Of a stretch of DNA of 64,000 nucleotides, positions 56,138 to 64,000 are shown in pieces. The DNA is taken from NCBI RefSeq assembly GCF_900102545.1, contig NZ_FNBN01000001.1, forward strand, positions 916,477-980,476. Reading direction: 5' to 3'. This stretch comes from Chitinophaga filiformis. GTDB taxonomy: Bacteria > Bacteroidota > Bacteroidia > Chitinophagales > Chitinophagaceae. A model generated the notes under the pieces. The model was not told where the DNA came from. It made no database searches and was given only the letters and a program-made list of their open reading frames with translations. Each line of letters starts with the position of its first letter. Position 1 is the stretch's first letter. The translations under genes were made by a program, and so were the position numbers.

Positions 56138-56169
56138 CCTGTGAAGGCTGTCTTGCACAGCCCCACAGG
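56138..56169 (-). promoter_or_regulatory. Intercistronic hairpin between tlpA-like and yceI-like genes
   Basis: Nested stems CCTGTG/CACAGG and GGCTGT/ACAGCC around a 5-nt loop. On the minus strand it is followed by only a short TTT-AAAAA tract, so it is more likely a leaky terminator or RNA-processing hairpin than a full stop. Confidence 0.45.
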
Positions 56170-56237
56170 CCTGACTACAGAAAACAACATGAGAACCAGA
56201 AACATATTTTGATCATCATCCGATGATAATAGTCCTG

Positions 56238-57524
56238 TTAGTGCGCGCTGGCAACATCCTGCGGAGCAGGTTCTTCAATCAGCGCATCCAGGTCTTTATT
56301 CCATTTCTCCACATATGATTTGAAGTACTGACCAGTTACTTCTCCTGTATAACCCGTATGGATCTGTCTTACATCTCCCTTGCGATCAATAATGATCGTT
56401 GTAGGGAAGGCCATCATGCGGTTGAGTGCCGGAAGTTTTTCCGAAGCCACTTTCTTATCAGCAATGCCACCAAAAAGAATATCATATTCAATTCCGTATT
56501 TATCTTTTAATTTACCCAGTGTATACCTGGCATATTCGAGATCATCTTTCTGCTCAAAGCCTATAGCGATCGCTTCTACGCCGCGTGCTTTGTTCTTTTT
56601 GAACCAGGGAGCAAGGAATGCTGTCTGGTCTGTACAGTTGGGACACCAGGTACCGATTATTTCTACAATGACAACCTTACCTTTATACTTTGCATCGCTC
56701 AATGATACTGGCTGACCATTCAGATTGGGCAGGGTAAAATCCAGCTTATTATATCCTTCTTTCAGATAAGTGAGCTTATAGGGGTCCGGCAATTCTGCTT
56801 CCGCATTTTTATTGCCATCAAACTTTACATTGTTGTAGATGCCCAGGCTCAGCTCTCCGGTGAAAGACTGATCATCATTGATCTTTCCTTTTATATAAAT
56901 AGGACTCGGGCCAGTGAAGCCTGACAGCTCAAACTGGTCGCCCTGTACAGTGCCTTCCAGTTCACGGCTGTCGCCTACTACAGACATGATCACTCCTGTC
57001 AGTTTGTTCCCTTCCTGTTTCAGTAATCCGATACGGTTAGGAGTAGGTTCTTTGCTATAGATCTGCAGTTCCCATTTACCTGAGAGATCATATGCAGGTT
57101 TGAGGTCTTTTCCGGGTTCTACAAAGCGGTATTTCTTACCGGCTTCCGCTACAAAGGGCAGTGCATTACCACGGAAATTAGGCACCAGGCTTCTGTATTC
57201 ACCGGTGATACGGCCATCTGTTTCAATCTTTGCAAACAGTGCAGCATCGTAGGTATTCATTTTAATAAAAAGTGAATCATCTGCAATGCGTTTCACTTTA
57301 AAATCATCGCGACGGTGACCATTAATGAGTGTAAAAACGACATGCTCAGGGTCTTTACCTTTCAGTTCAAAATTGAAGGGGACATTGGCTTCATTCACTG
57401 TAAAAACACCACGCCATACGCCTTCTTTTAAAAACAGGGGCTTTTTCTCAACAGCCAGTACGGTGCTGCTAAAAAGTACAGCGGCCAGCAGGCCTTTTAC
57501 TCCAATGCGGGTAATTGCTTTCAT
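56238..57524 (-). CDS. TlpA-like thioredoxin with N-terminal beta domains
   Basis: 428 residues with a signal peptide (1-25). Residues 30-250 form beta-rich modules of unknown function with two similar parts (GVWRGVFTVNEANVPFNFEL and SGKWELQIYSKEPTPNRIGL). The C-terminal TlpA/ResA thioredoxin domain (about 258-415) has the redox pair Cys294-Cys297 in GTWCPNC and the cis-proline Pro374 in FPTT. Such proteins reduce disulfides in the periplasm, and TlpA-type thioredoxins (SoxS/SoxW) occur in sox clusters. It is the first gene of its operon, about 235 nt after the predicted promoter. Confidence 0.88.
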   Translation of the reverse strand: MKAITRIGVKGLLAAVLFSSTVLAVEKKPLFLKEGVWRGVFTVNEANVPFNFELKGKDPEHVVFTLINGHRRDDFKVKRIADDSLFIKMNTYDAALFAKIETDGRITGEYRSLVPNFRGNALPFVAEAGKKYRFVEPGKDLKPAYDLSGKWELQIYSKEPTPNRIGLLKQEGNKLTGVIMSVVGDSRELEGTVQGDQFELSGFTGPSPIYIKGKINDDQSFTGELSLGIYNNVKFDGNKNAEAELPDPYKLTYLKEGYNKLDFTLPNLNGQPVSLSDAKYKGKVVIVEIIGTWCPNCTDQTAFLAPWFKKNKARGVEAIAIGFEQKDDLEYARYTLGKLKDKYGIEYDILFGGIADKKVASEKLPALNRMMAFPTTIIIDRKGDVRQIHTGYTGEVTGQYFKSYVEKWNKDLDALIEEPAPQDVASAH

Positions 57525-57763
57525 GAGAGTAGATTTGGTTTGATGGTTGATAGTTCAGGGCATGGCGATCTCCTTCCGCTTAGCGGTCAACTGTAGAGTA
57601 TATCTGACAAAATGGAATGGGAGTGCCTTTGCCTAAGGCAGAAAATTAGCTACAACAACAGGGCATACAGCCGGAAGAACGAAAGAAGTTGTACATGTTG
57701 AATGACGTTAGTTAATTTTTATAAATCAACTAATTAATGGTGGCTTAATTAGGGTGGTGATAA

Positions 57764-57820
57764 CAAAGATAGAATGGTGAATCTTATTTTCCAAAAAATA
57801 GTCTATAATTTTTATAGACT
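57764..57820 (-). promoter_or_regulatory. tlpA-like operon promoter with AGTCTAT dyad
   Basis: On the minus strand TATCTTTG (57771-57764) is an exact TAnnTTTG, with TTG at 57794-57792 and a 20-bp spacer. The dyad AGTCTAT-N7-ATAGACT (57800-57820) sits just upstream of the TTG. Its proximal edge is 28 bp from the -7 element, against 17 bp at the soxD promoter, a difference of 11 bp or one DNA turn. This layout fits a dimeric activator. Confidence 0.65.
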
Positions 57821-57944
57821 AATGAAAAGCGGGTAAATAGCACTACCGTTACTGAAGGTTAGACATAGGGATATAAGCTGTTTTTCTTCAGTGCAGAAGC
57901 TTGTTCGCTACTCAATAATGCGGGACTTACCTGACGCGTGGCTC

Positions 57945-58067
57945 TTAAAGCTGTTCATTGTTCTCCTTCCAGTTGATGCTCGTCTTGTGACCGTAGAATC
58001 TATTCACTAAAACAAACATAACTGTAATGCTCGCAATGATAACATAATGTAAAACGATTGACGGCAT
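57945..58067 (-). CDS. Possible 40-residue single-span membrane protein
   Basis: An ATG at 58067 opens a 40-codon frame ending in TAA. Residues 3-21 are strongly hydrophobic (SIVLHYVIIASITVMFVLV), followed by a basic Asn-Arg-Phe-Tyr turn and a charged tail (KTSINWKENNEQL). This is what a small membrane subunit looks like. It lies 124 bp upstream of the AGTCTAT dyad, on the same strand as the TlpA operon. No homologue is recognised, and the frame may be chance. Confidence 0.45.
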   Translation of the reverse strand: MPSIVLHYVIIASITVMFVLVNRFYGHKTSINWKENNEQL

Positions 58068-58262
58068 GTTGCTTAAAACTAAAACTGAAAAAGTATAATG
58101 TTCTATCTAAATCTACTTAAAGCAGGTTGAAAATACACGGCAGTCCTGACAAATTTTGAGGGAGGCCGAGAAATTCAATAACCAAAAGTTAACACTCCCT
58201 TTTCAATCCTACAATACAACGATCGTTTAATCTATTAAAAAAAATAGCCGCAAAAGCAAAAA

Positions 58263-58281
58263 TCCCCGCTATATGCGGGGA
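58263..58281 (-). terminator. Terminator overlapping the GH43 stop codon
   Basis: Stem TCCCCGC / GCGGGGA (58263-58269 and 58275-58281), with the TAG stop codon in the loop. On the minus strand it is followed by TTTTTGCTTTTG. It ends the SusC-SusD-DUF3823-GH43 unit. Confidence 0.82.
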
Positions 58282-59291
58282 CTTTGTAATAAAGAGTCAG
58301 TTCTGATGGGCTTGCCAAATACAGGCCATCCGTCTTTATCCCAGGTAAAACGCTGAATACGCGGGGATCTTTTATCTCCGCAACCATCGCCAGGATGGTC
58401 GTTTGCATGATAAAGTATCCAGTACTCTTTTCCATCCGGGGAAGTGAAGAAAGAGTTATGGCCCGGTGCATATACGTTATTTTCAACTGATTGCTTAAAT
58501 ACTGATTCCGGCTTCTTCTTCCAGGATGCAGGATCCAGCAGATCACTATCCTCGTCGGCAGCAAGTATTCCCAATGCATAATCGTCTGTCCAGCAGGCAG
58601 ATCCTGAGTATACAATGAAAAGTCGCTTGCCATATTTCAACATCTCCGGACCTTCATTCACATCTATATGCCGCAGGTTAGGGTCACCAATGTCTCCTTT
58701 CGTTTCCCAGGCGTACTCCGGTTTGGAGATCCTTACTCTTTTCCCTTTGATTGTCAGGGGATCTTTCATGGCTGCGATATAAATATCCTGCCGGCCATTC
58801 TTATTGCCTTCCCATCCTGACCAGATCATGTACAGCTTTCCCCGGTGTTCGAATACGCTGGCGTCAATAGCCCATTTATCTTCCGCATCGGCTACTTTGC
58901 TTTTGAAGATCCAGTCGCCCTTCATGGGGTCAGGAGAGCTGTTTTCCAGGGCATATATCCGGTGATATTGATTATCACCACCATCTGCCGCAAAATAGAC
59001 GTACCATTTGCCTCTGAGGAAATGAATTTCCGGTGCCCAGATATCTCTTGAAAAAGGACCTGCTACTGGTGGTGTCCATATCGTTTTATGCTCCGCGTCT
59101 TTCAAATGTGCGATATTCTTTGTTTTCCATAGCTCCAGGTGGTTTCCCATGGTATGCATATAATAGTAATATCCATCCTTATAGACGCACCAGGGATCAG
59201 GCCCTTTGGATAAGAGAGGATTCCGGAAAGTATCCTGCGCCTGTACAACAGTCCCTACCAGGAGCATCAGGCAAACAAGTGTTCGTATCAT
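58269..59291 (-). CDS. GH43-family glycoside hydrolase
   Basis: 340 residues with a signal peptide (1-19, VVQAQ). The five-bladed GH43 propeller shows the catalytic triad: general base Asp32 in KGPDPWC, pKa modulator Asp143 in AIDASVF, and general acid Glu213 in VNEGPEML. GH43 enzymes remove arabinose or xylose from plant polymers. No extra binding domain is present. It starts 2 bp after DUF3823 and is the last gene of the SusCD locus, which suggests that the locus handles an arabinan- or xylan-type glycan. The subfamily is not determined. Confidence 0.9.
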   Translation of the reverse strand: MIRTLVCLMLLVGTVVQAQDTFRNPLLSKGPDPWCVYKDGYYYYMHTMGNHLELWKTKNIAHLKDAEHKTIWTPPVAGPFSRDIWAPEIHFLRGKWYVYFAADGGDNQYHRIYALENSSPDPMKGDWIFKSKVADAEDKWAIDASVFEHRGKLYMIWSGWEGNKNGRQDIYIAAMKDPLTIKGKRVRISKPEYAWETKGDIGDPNLRHIDVNEGPEMLKYGKRLFIVYSGSACWTDDYALGILAADEDSDLLDPASWKKKPESVFKQSVENNVYAPGHNSFFTSPDGKEYWILYHANDHPGDGCGDKRSPRIQRFTWDKDGWPVFGKPIRTDSLLQSPRI

Positions 59292-59293
59292 AA

Positions 59294-60010
59294 CTATTTA
59301 AGATTAATCTGCTGCACTTCAGAAAACAACAGGTCTTCCACACCGCTGATCTTCACACCGATACGCGCAAATACATAATCCTGGTCGCCCGTAATACCGG
59401 TGCCGGAGATAACATCCGGAATATTCACGCTCAGGTGTACATTGGCAGGATCAGTAATATCGCCTCCTGACAGGGAGCTGCGGGCAATGTAGTTAGTCGC
59501 GTCTACAAAGCTGGTCTGGTTCAGGTACAGGAACACTGACTCCACATTTCTGGCATTTGCATCGGTGATGATCTTCTCCAGCCGGCAGCTGCTATTCACT
59601 GCCGTTGTACCACTCAGTTCCATTTTGGCGTCCCTGATCATATAGTAAGGCATCACTTCAATGTCCATCTCACGGCTGCCATTTATGGTGAGCAGCATTG
59701 TGTCTGACTTCGTCTCTGCATCGGTAATTGACCTGAAAGGCCCCTGGGAAGGAGGTATGATCAGTTTATAGTTACCATTGAACAACAATGCGGAGTAAGA
59801 GCCATCCTCATTTACGGCCACATTAATAGCCCCATTCTTACCCCAGCCGGGTTCCCACAGTTCGAAAGTTACATCTTTTGAACTGACATTAACCGGCACT
59901 CCCTGATAAGTAATATGCCCTGACAACATGGAGGATGGCGCCTCGTAATTGTCTTTCCGGCAGGAAAAAGCAGTCAGTATCAACGTCGTATATACAAATA
60001 TCTTCTTCAT
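59294..60010 (-). CDS. DUF3823 lipoprotein of SusCD locus
   Basis: 238 residues with a lipobox AFSC (Cys17). The N-terminal prealbumin-like beta domain (LSGHITYQGVPVNV...FELWEPGWGKNGAINVAV) and the beta-rich C-terminal half match DUF3823, a family almost always encoded after SusD. It is likely an extra surface glycan-binding lipoprotein. It is 11 bp after SusD and 2 bp before the GH43 gene. Confidence 0.87.
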   Translation of the reverse strand: MKKIFVYTTLILTAFSCRKDNYEAPSSMLSGHITYQGVPVNVSSKDVTFELWEPGWGKNGAINVAVNEDGSYSALLFNGNYKLIIPPSQGPFRSITDAETKSDTMLLTINGSREMDIEVMPYYMIRDAKMELSGTTAVNSSCRLEKIITDANARNVESVFLYLNQTSFVDATNYIARSSLSGGDITDPANVHLSVNIPDVISGTGITGDQDYVFARIGVKISGVEDLLFSEVQQINLK

Positions 60011-60021
60011 GTAGTTCTTTT

Positions 60022-61920
60022 TTAGTTGTTGGGATTCTTTACCAGTTTAGGGTTGTTACTGAGGATATCTGAACCGATACGGGAGTAATAGTTCCCGAAG
60101 TTGAAACGGTGTGCAGCAGTCACGTTAGATGGCTTCACGACCCTGTATACCCATTTCCCATGGTTCGGACTCCCCGGGTTGAAGATCTTGTATCCCCACA
60201 GCCCGTAGATCATGGTATTGATCTTATCAGCCTTCCCGATGTTGCTGATCACATCATTGGCCGAAATGGTCTCTCCGTTCCATACCTTATGCGCCAGTCT
60301 CCAACGCTTGTTGTCAAACATTTCATGCCCTTCAAAGGCCAGTTCAACACGTCTTTCATGTACGATCCTGTCAAAAGAAATCTCTGCATCTGTTAGTGGG
60401 GTAGTAAAACCAGCGCGTTCCCTCAGCTGATTCATATAAGTGGATGAAAGACCAGGTTGTCCTAATTCAAAAGCTGCTTCAGCGGCATTTAATAATACCT
60501 CTGCATAGCGGTAGCGTACCCACCATACATCACTGCGGGTACCGATCTGGCCTGAGCCTACCGCAGGGTCCATGAACTTACGTACAAAGAAGCCGGTCTG
60601 GGCGCTGAACTGTAATCCGTCTACCGGACCATCAGTACCTACTACCTGCGAACTTTTAGGAGCGCCTGCTACCGGAATACTATCCAGGTCGCCGAAGTTG
60701 TCGCCGGTAATGGTATTATACTTACCATCTTTCCAATACATTACACCCGCCCAGATATCCAGTGGTACTCCTTTAAATTTGGTGCCAGGCAGGATGATCG
60801 TACCTCCAAGACGCGCATCCCTGCCGGCAAAAATATCCTTCGGATTGTCGTAGTACATGTAGTCGCTCCCGTTATTCGTTGCAAAAGGACTATAGGTATT
60901 ATCCAGTTTCTCATACAGGAGTGCCAGGTTGAGTGAGGGATTGATCCTGCCACCCTGTTGTTCTTCCGCAGATGACCATGGCTGATTAATGATCGTCCAT
61001 TCCTGTGTTTTACCAGATTTCAGTTTGAAGTCCTGTGCAAAGATCACTTCAGGATTATTGGCTTTATCATAGAACAGTGAAGCAAAGTTCTCTTCAAGAT
61101 CCTCTGCTTTCTTCTTATACAGCGAATATTTACCACTACCGATGATCTCCTGTGCAGCAGCCAACGCTCGCTGGTAATAAGCCGTTGCTTTATCAGCAGA
61201 TATCCCTACTTCTCCTCCGGGTAATGATACAGAAGGAGTAGTTGCGCCATACTTTGCGATAGAGGCCGCATACAATGCCGCCCTTGACTGCATAGCTAAT
61301 GCCAGCCATTTGGTAGCGCGTGACTTGATACCGGCATCATCCGGCAGTACCGTCTTGATGCTATCCATTTCGCTAATCACAAAATCGTAGATATCAGACT
61401 CTTTCGCTCTTGCATGCTGCAGATAGGTAGGATCGCCGCTGAAATTATACTCCATCGGTTCCAGGATCAATGGTACGCCACCCATACGTTTTACCTCTTC
61501 AAAGTAGATAGCAGCACGCAGTAACCGTGCTTCCGCTACAAAGCGTGCACGTACATCAGCTGCCAGCTCATTTGCAGCACTGCATTTTTGTACAAAGAGA
61601 TTCAGGTCGCGGATATACCCGTAGTCCCACAGGTTCCACCAGTCGTACGGATAGTCTACCTGTTTCGTTCTCCAATACTGGCCGGATTCAGAAGGGAAGG
61701 CTTCATCAAAGTTGGTAAACTCTGCCCAGTTGGTGATGGTCTGTTGTTCAGGATAACGATTGTACAGATCAGCAAGCACAGACAACACGAGGTCAGGGCT
61801 TTTCCATACCGCTTCATCTGTAAGCAGGTCTTTAGGGTCTGTGCTAAGGAATTCATCGTCCTTTACACATCCGGATATCATCACGAGGGCTGCTGCGAGT
61901 GTCAGCAAATATTTTTTCAT
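60022..61920 (-). CDS. SusD/RagB-family outer-membrane lipoprotein
   Basis: 632 residues with a signal peptide ending MISGC (Cys18). It shows the SusD pattern: EAVWKSPDLVLSVLADLYNR at the start, the TPR-like region (ARFVAEARLLRAAIYFEEVKRMGGVPL), WVRYRYAEVLLNAAEAAFELG, and HERRVELAFEGHEMFDNKRW near the C-terminus. It is longer than average SusD. It is 20 bp downstream of the SusC gene. It caps that SusC and binds the glycan whose backbone or side chains GH43 trims. Confidence 0.93.
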   Translation of the reverse strand: MKKYLLTLAAALVMISGCVKDDEFLSTDPKDLLTDEAVWKSPDLVLSVLADLYNRYPEQQTITNWAEFTNFDEAFPSESGQYWRTKQVDYPYDWWNLWDYGYIRDLNLFVQKCSAANELAADVRARFVAEARLLRAAIYFEEVKRMGGVPLILEPMEYNFSGDPTYLQHARAKESDIYDFVISEMDSIKTVLPDDAGIKSRATKWLALAMQSRAALYAASIAKYGATTPSVSLPGGEVGISADKATAYYQRALAAAQEIIGSGKYSLYKKKAEDLEENFASLFYDKANNPEVIFAQDFKLKSGKTQEWTIINQPWSSAEEQQGGRINPSLNLALLYEKLDNTYSPFATNNGSDYMYYDNPKDIFAGRDARLGGTIILPGTKFKGVPLDIWAGVMYWKDGKYNTITGDNFGDLDSIPVAGAPKSSQVVGTDGPVDGLQFSAQTGFFVRKFMDPAVGSGQIGTRSDVWWVRYRYAEVLLNAAEAAFELGQPGLSSTYMNQLRERAGFTTPLTDAEISFDRIVHERRVELAFEGHEMFDNKRWRLAHKVWNGETISANDVISNIGKADKINTMIYGLWGYKIFNPGSPNHGKWVYRVVKPSNVTAAHRFNFGNYYSRIGSDILSNNPKLVKNPNN

Positions 61921-61940
61921 GCTATTATGCAGTTAAAAGA

Positions 61941-64000
61941 TCAGAGAGAAAGTTCAAAACCAATATTCACAAATTTGCTCTGCGGATAGGTGAGACCGTT
62001 ATCATCCACAATCTCAGCATCGATACCGATGCCGCTCATATTGTCAATAGAGAACAGATTGTAAGCATTTACATAGAAACGGGCTCTTTCTATTTTCACG
62101 CGGCTAAGCAGATTCTTAGGGATTGTATACCCTAACTCGATTGTTCTGGCACGCAGGTATTTTACATTGACAAGCCAGAAATCGGAGTTCCTTCCAAAGC
62201 TGCTGTGATCTCCGTTATTGAAGCGAAGTGCAGGATATTTTCCAGCTATCCAGCGACTGTTCTTATCCAGCGGATTCTCTCTGTGCCAGCGGTCTTCATA
62301 GAGGTCCAGCAACAGGTTACCACCATTCTGGTAAGGGTTACGCATCTCCCAGTTACGATTGAAAGAATAACCGCTGCCACCTGAAAAGTCGATACGCGCA
62401 TCGAAACCATTCCATGCTGCGGCGAAGTTCAGACCAAAGTTCACAATAGGATTCCTGCCAGTACCATAACCGATAGGACGCTGATCGTAATCATTAATCA
62501 CACCATCATTATTAAGGTCTTTATAGATCAGATCTCCCGGCAGTAATGTTTTGTTGCCGGCGCCATCTATATTCACAGGGTACTTGTTGATCTGTTCCTG
62601 CGACTGGAACTGTCCCTGTACCTCATATCCCCAGAAGGTATTGCTGAACCTTTCCTGTACTGAGTTGCGGTAATGATCCCATGAATTGTTGTAAACCGGC
62701 TTGTAAGTGTGCAGTGATTTTGCTCTTGCATAGGAGACGTTACCACCTATGTTTAAGTTCACTTTCTGGATTTTGGTAGACCAGGCAACGGAACCTTCTA
62801 TACCTGCTACCTGATCGCTGTTCACGTTTTCAGAAGGCAGGGAATAGCCGAGTTCACTGGGTACCAGGATGTCATATTTTGCGCCTAGCAATCCCGTTCT
62901 TTTTCTGTTAAAGACATCTACCGCACCGGTGATCTTACCGTCAAGTAAACCGTAGTCAAGGCCTATGTCCAGCGTTTTGCTCACAAACCATGAAATGTTT
63001 TTGATAGGCACGCCTTTGTTGCTGGAACCAATTACAGCATTTCCATCCAGTATAACGGTAGAGGCGTTGTAGTTATAACCTGCCAGGTAGTCGTACGCGC
63101 CAATACCTACATCATCATCACCCAGCTTTCCATAAGAAGCACGGAGTTTCAGTTCACTCACTACTTTTTTGCTAACGAAGCTGAAGAATTTCTCTTCGCT
63201 CAGGCGCCATCCGCCAGAGATAGCCGGGAAGGTACCCCATCTTTTATCTGGTGAAAATTTCCACGAAGCATCCCTGCGTGCAGACACTTCCAGGTAATAT
63301 TTGCCTGCATAGTTATAGTTCACACGACCGATATATCCGAGACGGGCTTCTGTTCCATCAGCATCATTATAAGTATCCATTGTGGAGAAATAGATCAGTG
63401 GCAGCTGATTGGTAGTAGGCACCGAGTGTACATAATTGCTCAGGTCTCTTCTTTTAATACGCTCTGCCACCAAAGTAGCGCCAACAGTATGCTGTCCGAA
63501 TACTTTATTGTAATTGAGCTGTACCTGGATATTAGGTGTAAGGATAGTCCTGTTACGCCTTTCTCTGTACGGGTTGGAGCTACCGCCGGTTGCATTATAG
63601 GAGCTATCTACCGGATTGTAAGTATATACTTTATAGGTATACTCATGTCCGTTCATAATTTCATTGGCATAGTAGTAGGAGAACAATCCTTTCGCTGTCA
63701 GGCCCTCCAGCGGGAACTGGTATTCAGCGGTCAGGTTGGATTGTAATACACGCCAGTCGCTGCGCCAGTAGCCGGACAACTTCTTATTCTGTACAGCCCA
63801 TTGCTCTGTATTGTGACCGATGTCATTGGGATACTCGGGATTATCATTGGCGTAAGCACGTTCAGTAGGCCTGTTACGGAGTATAGCAAAACGGGCAGCC
63901 CAATAGTCATCCACACCTGGTACACCTGGCTGGTCGCGTGTTTCCACGCGTCCGTTGATCTGTGCACCGATCTTAAAACGATCAGATACGCGGGCTTCTA
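61941..64000 (-). CDS. SusC/RagA outer-membrane transporter (5' end cut off)
   Basis: The frame is open to the right edge of the window; about 685 C-terminal residues are visible. All of it is beta barrel: repeated aromatic strands (YYLEVSARRDASWKFSPDKR, WRLSEEKFFSF, ASYGKLGDDDVG), a late calcium-like loop DLNNDGVINDYDQR, and the terminal strand FVNIGFELSL. The N-terminal regulatory-like and plug domains must lie outside. It heads the operon with SusD, DUF3823 and GH43. Confidence 0.92.
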   Translation of the reverse strand, partial: EARVSDRFKIGAQINGRVETRDQPGVPGVDDYWAARFAILRNRPTERAYANDNPEYPNDIGHNTEQWAVQNKKLSGYWRSDWRVLQSNLTAEYQFPLEGLTAKGLFSYYYANEIMNGHEYTYKVYTYNPVDSSYNATGGSSNPYRERRNRTILTPNIQVQLNYNKVFGQHTVGATLVAERIKRRDLSNYVHSVPTTNQLPLIYFSTMDTYNDADGTEARLGYIGRVNYNYAGKYYLEVSARRDASWKFSPDKRWGTFPAISGGWRLSEEKFFSFVSKKVVSELKLRASYGKLGDDDVGIGAYDYLAGYNYNASTVILDGNAVIGSSNKGVPIKNISWFVSKTLDIGLDYGLLDGKITGAVDVFNRKRTGLLGAKYDILVPSELGYSLPSENVNSDQVAGIEGSVAWSTKIQKVNLNIGGNVSYARAKSLHTYKPVYNNSWDHYRNSVQERFSNTFWGYEVQGQFQSQEQINKYPVNIDGAGNKTLLPGDLIYKDLNNDGVINDYDQRPIGYGTGRNPIVNFGLNFAAAWNGFDARIDFSGGSGYSFNRNWEMRNPYQNGGNLLLDLYEDRWHRENPLDKNSRWIAGKYPALRFNNGDHSSFGRNSDFWLVNVKYLRARTIELGYTIPKNLLSRVKIERARFYVNAYNLFSIDNMSGIGIDAEIVDDNGLTYPQSKFVNIGFELSL

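Overview
The window reads as chromosome of a Bacteroidota bacterium, most likely family Chitinophagaceae (Chitinophaga-like). This rests on two SusC/SusD pairs, a C-terminal type IX secretion sorting domain, many lipoproteins, large hybrid histidine kinases, few Shine-Dalgarno sequences, and promoters fitting the Bacteroidota TTG / TAnnTTTG pattern. The genus is an inference.

Layout. (1) 1-7447: a partial NAD-dependent epimerase diverging from a Crp/Fnr regulator across a GGGACA-NN-TGTCCC dyad; a seven-haem cytochrome; a truncated sugar dehydrogenase-cytochrome remnant; a VOC protein; and a lipoprotein gene broken by a one-base frameshift ahead of an 827-residue unknown exported protein. (2) 7788-12520: a flotillin-like protein and a GH3 beta-glucosidase. 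(3) 12530-30996: a signalling block with a REC-kinase, a 2037-residue poly-HAMP hybrid kinase, a single-domain response regulator, a SNF2 ATPase, an ECF sigma factor with a membrane partner, a DUF1905/YdeI protein, a five-PAS kinase and a TPR membrane protein. (4) 31006-36364: a PL14-like lipoprotein, a type IX-secreted zincin with discoidin and Fn3 domains, and a FAD oxidoreductase. (5) 36380-36823: a TIR-bordered intergenic element containing 101-bp tandem repeats. (6) 36833-46056: a tight operon soxD-soxC-SusC-SusD and two DoxX-like membrane proteins. (7) 46262-49818: small unknown genes and an OmpR-type two-component pair. (8) 50182-57524: an operon of TlpA-like thioredoxin, YceI, di-haem peroxidase, TonB receptor, DUF4397 lipoprotein and cupin. 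(9) 57945-64000: a possible 40-residue membrane peptide, then a polysaccharide utilisation locus (partial SusC, SusD, DUF3823, GH43).

The most striking result is the link between regions 6 and 8. Orphan SoxCD (sulfane dehydrogenase) is encoded with an outer-membrane SusCD importer and DoxX-like proteins. The same 21-bp dyad, AGTCTAY-N7-RTAGACT, stands before both operons, each time upstream of a good TAnnTTTG element. The distance from dyad to -7 element differs by 11 bp, about one helical turn. I infer one regulon of envelope sulfur/redox proteins. SoxAX, SoxB and SoxYZ are not in the window, so the substrate is unknown.
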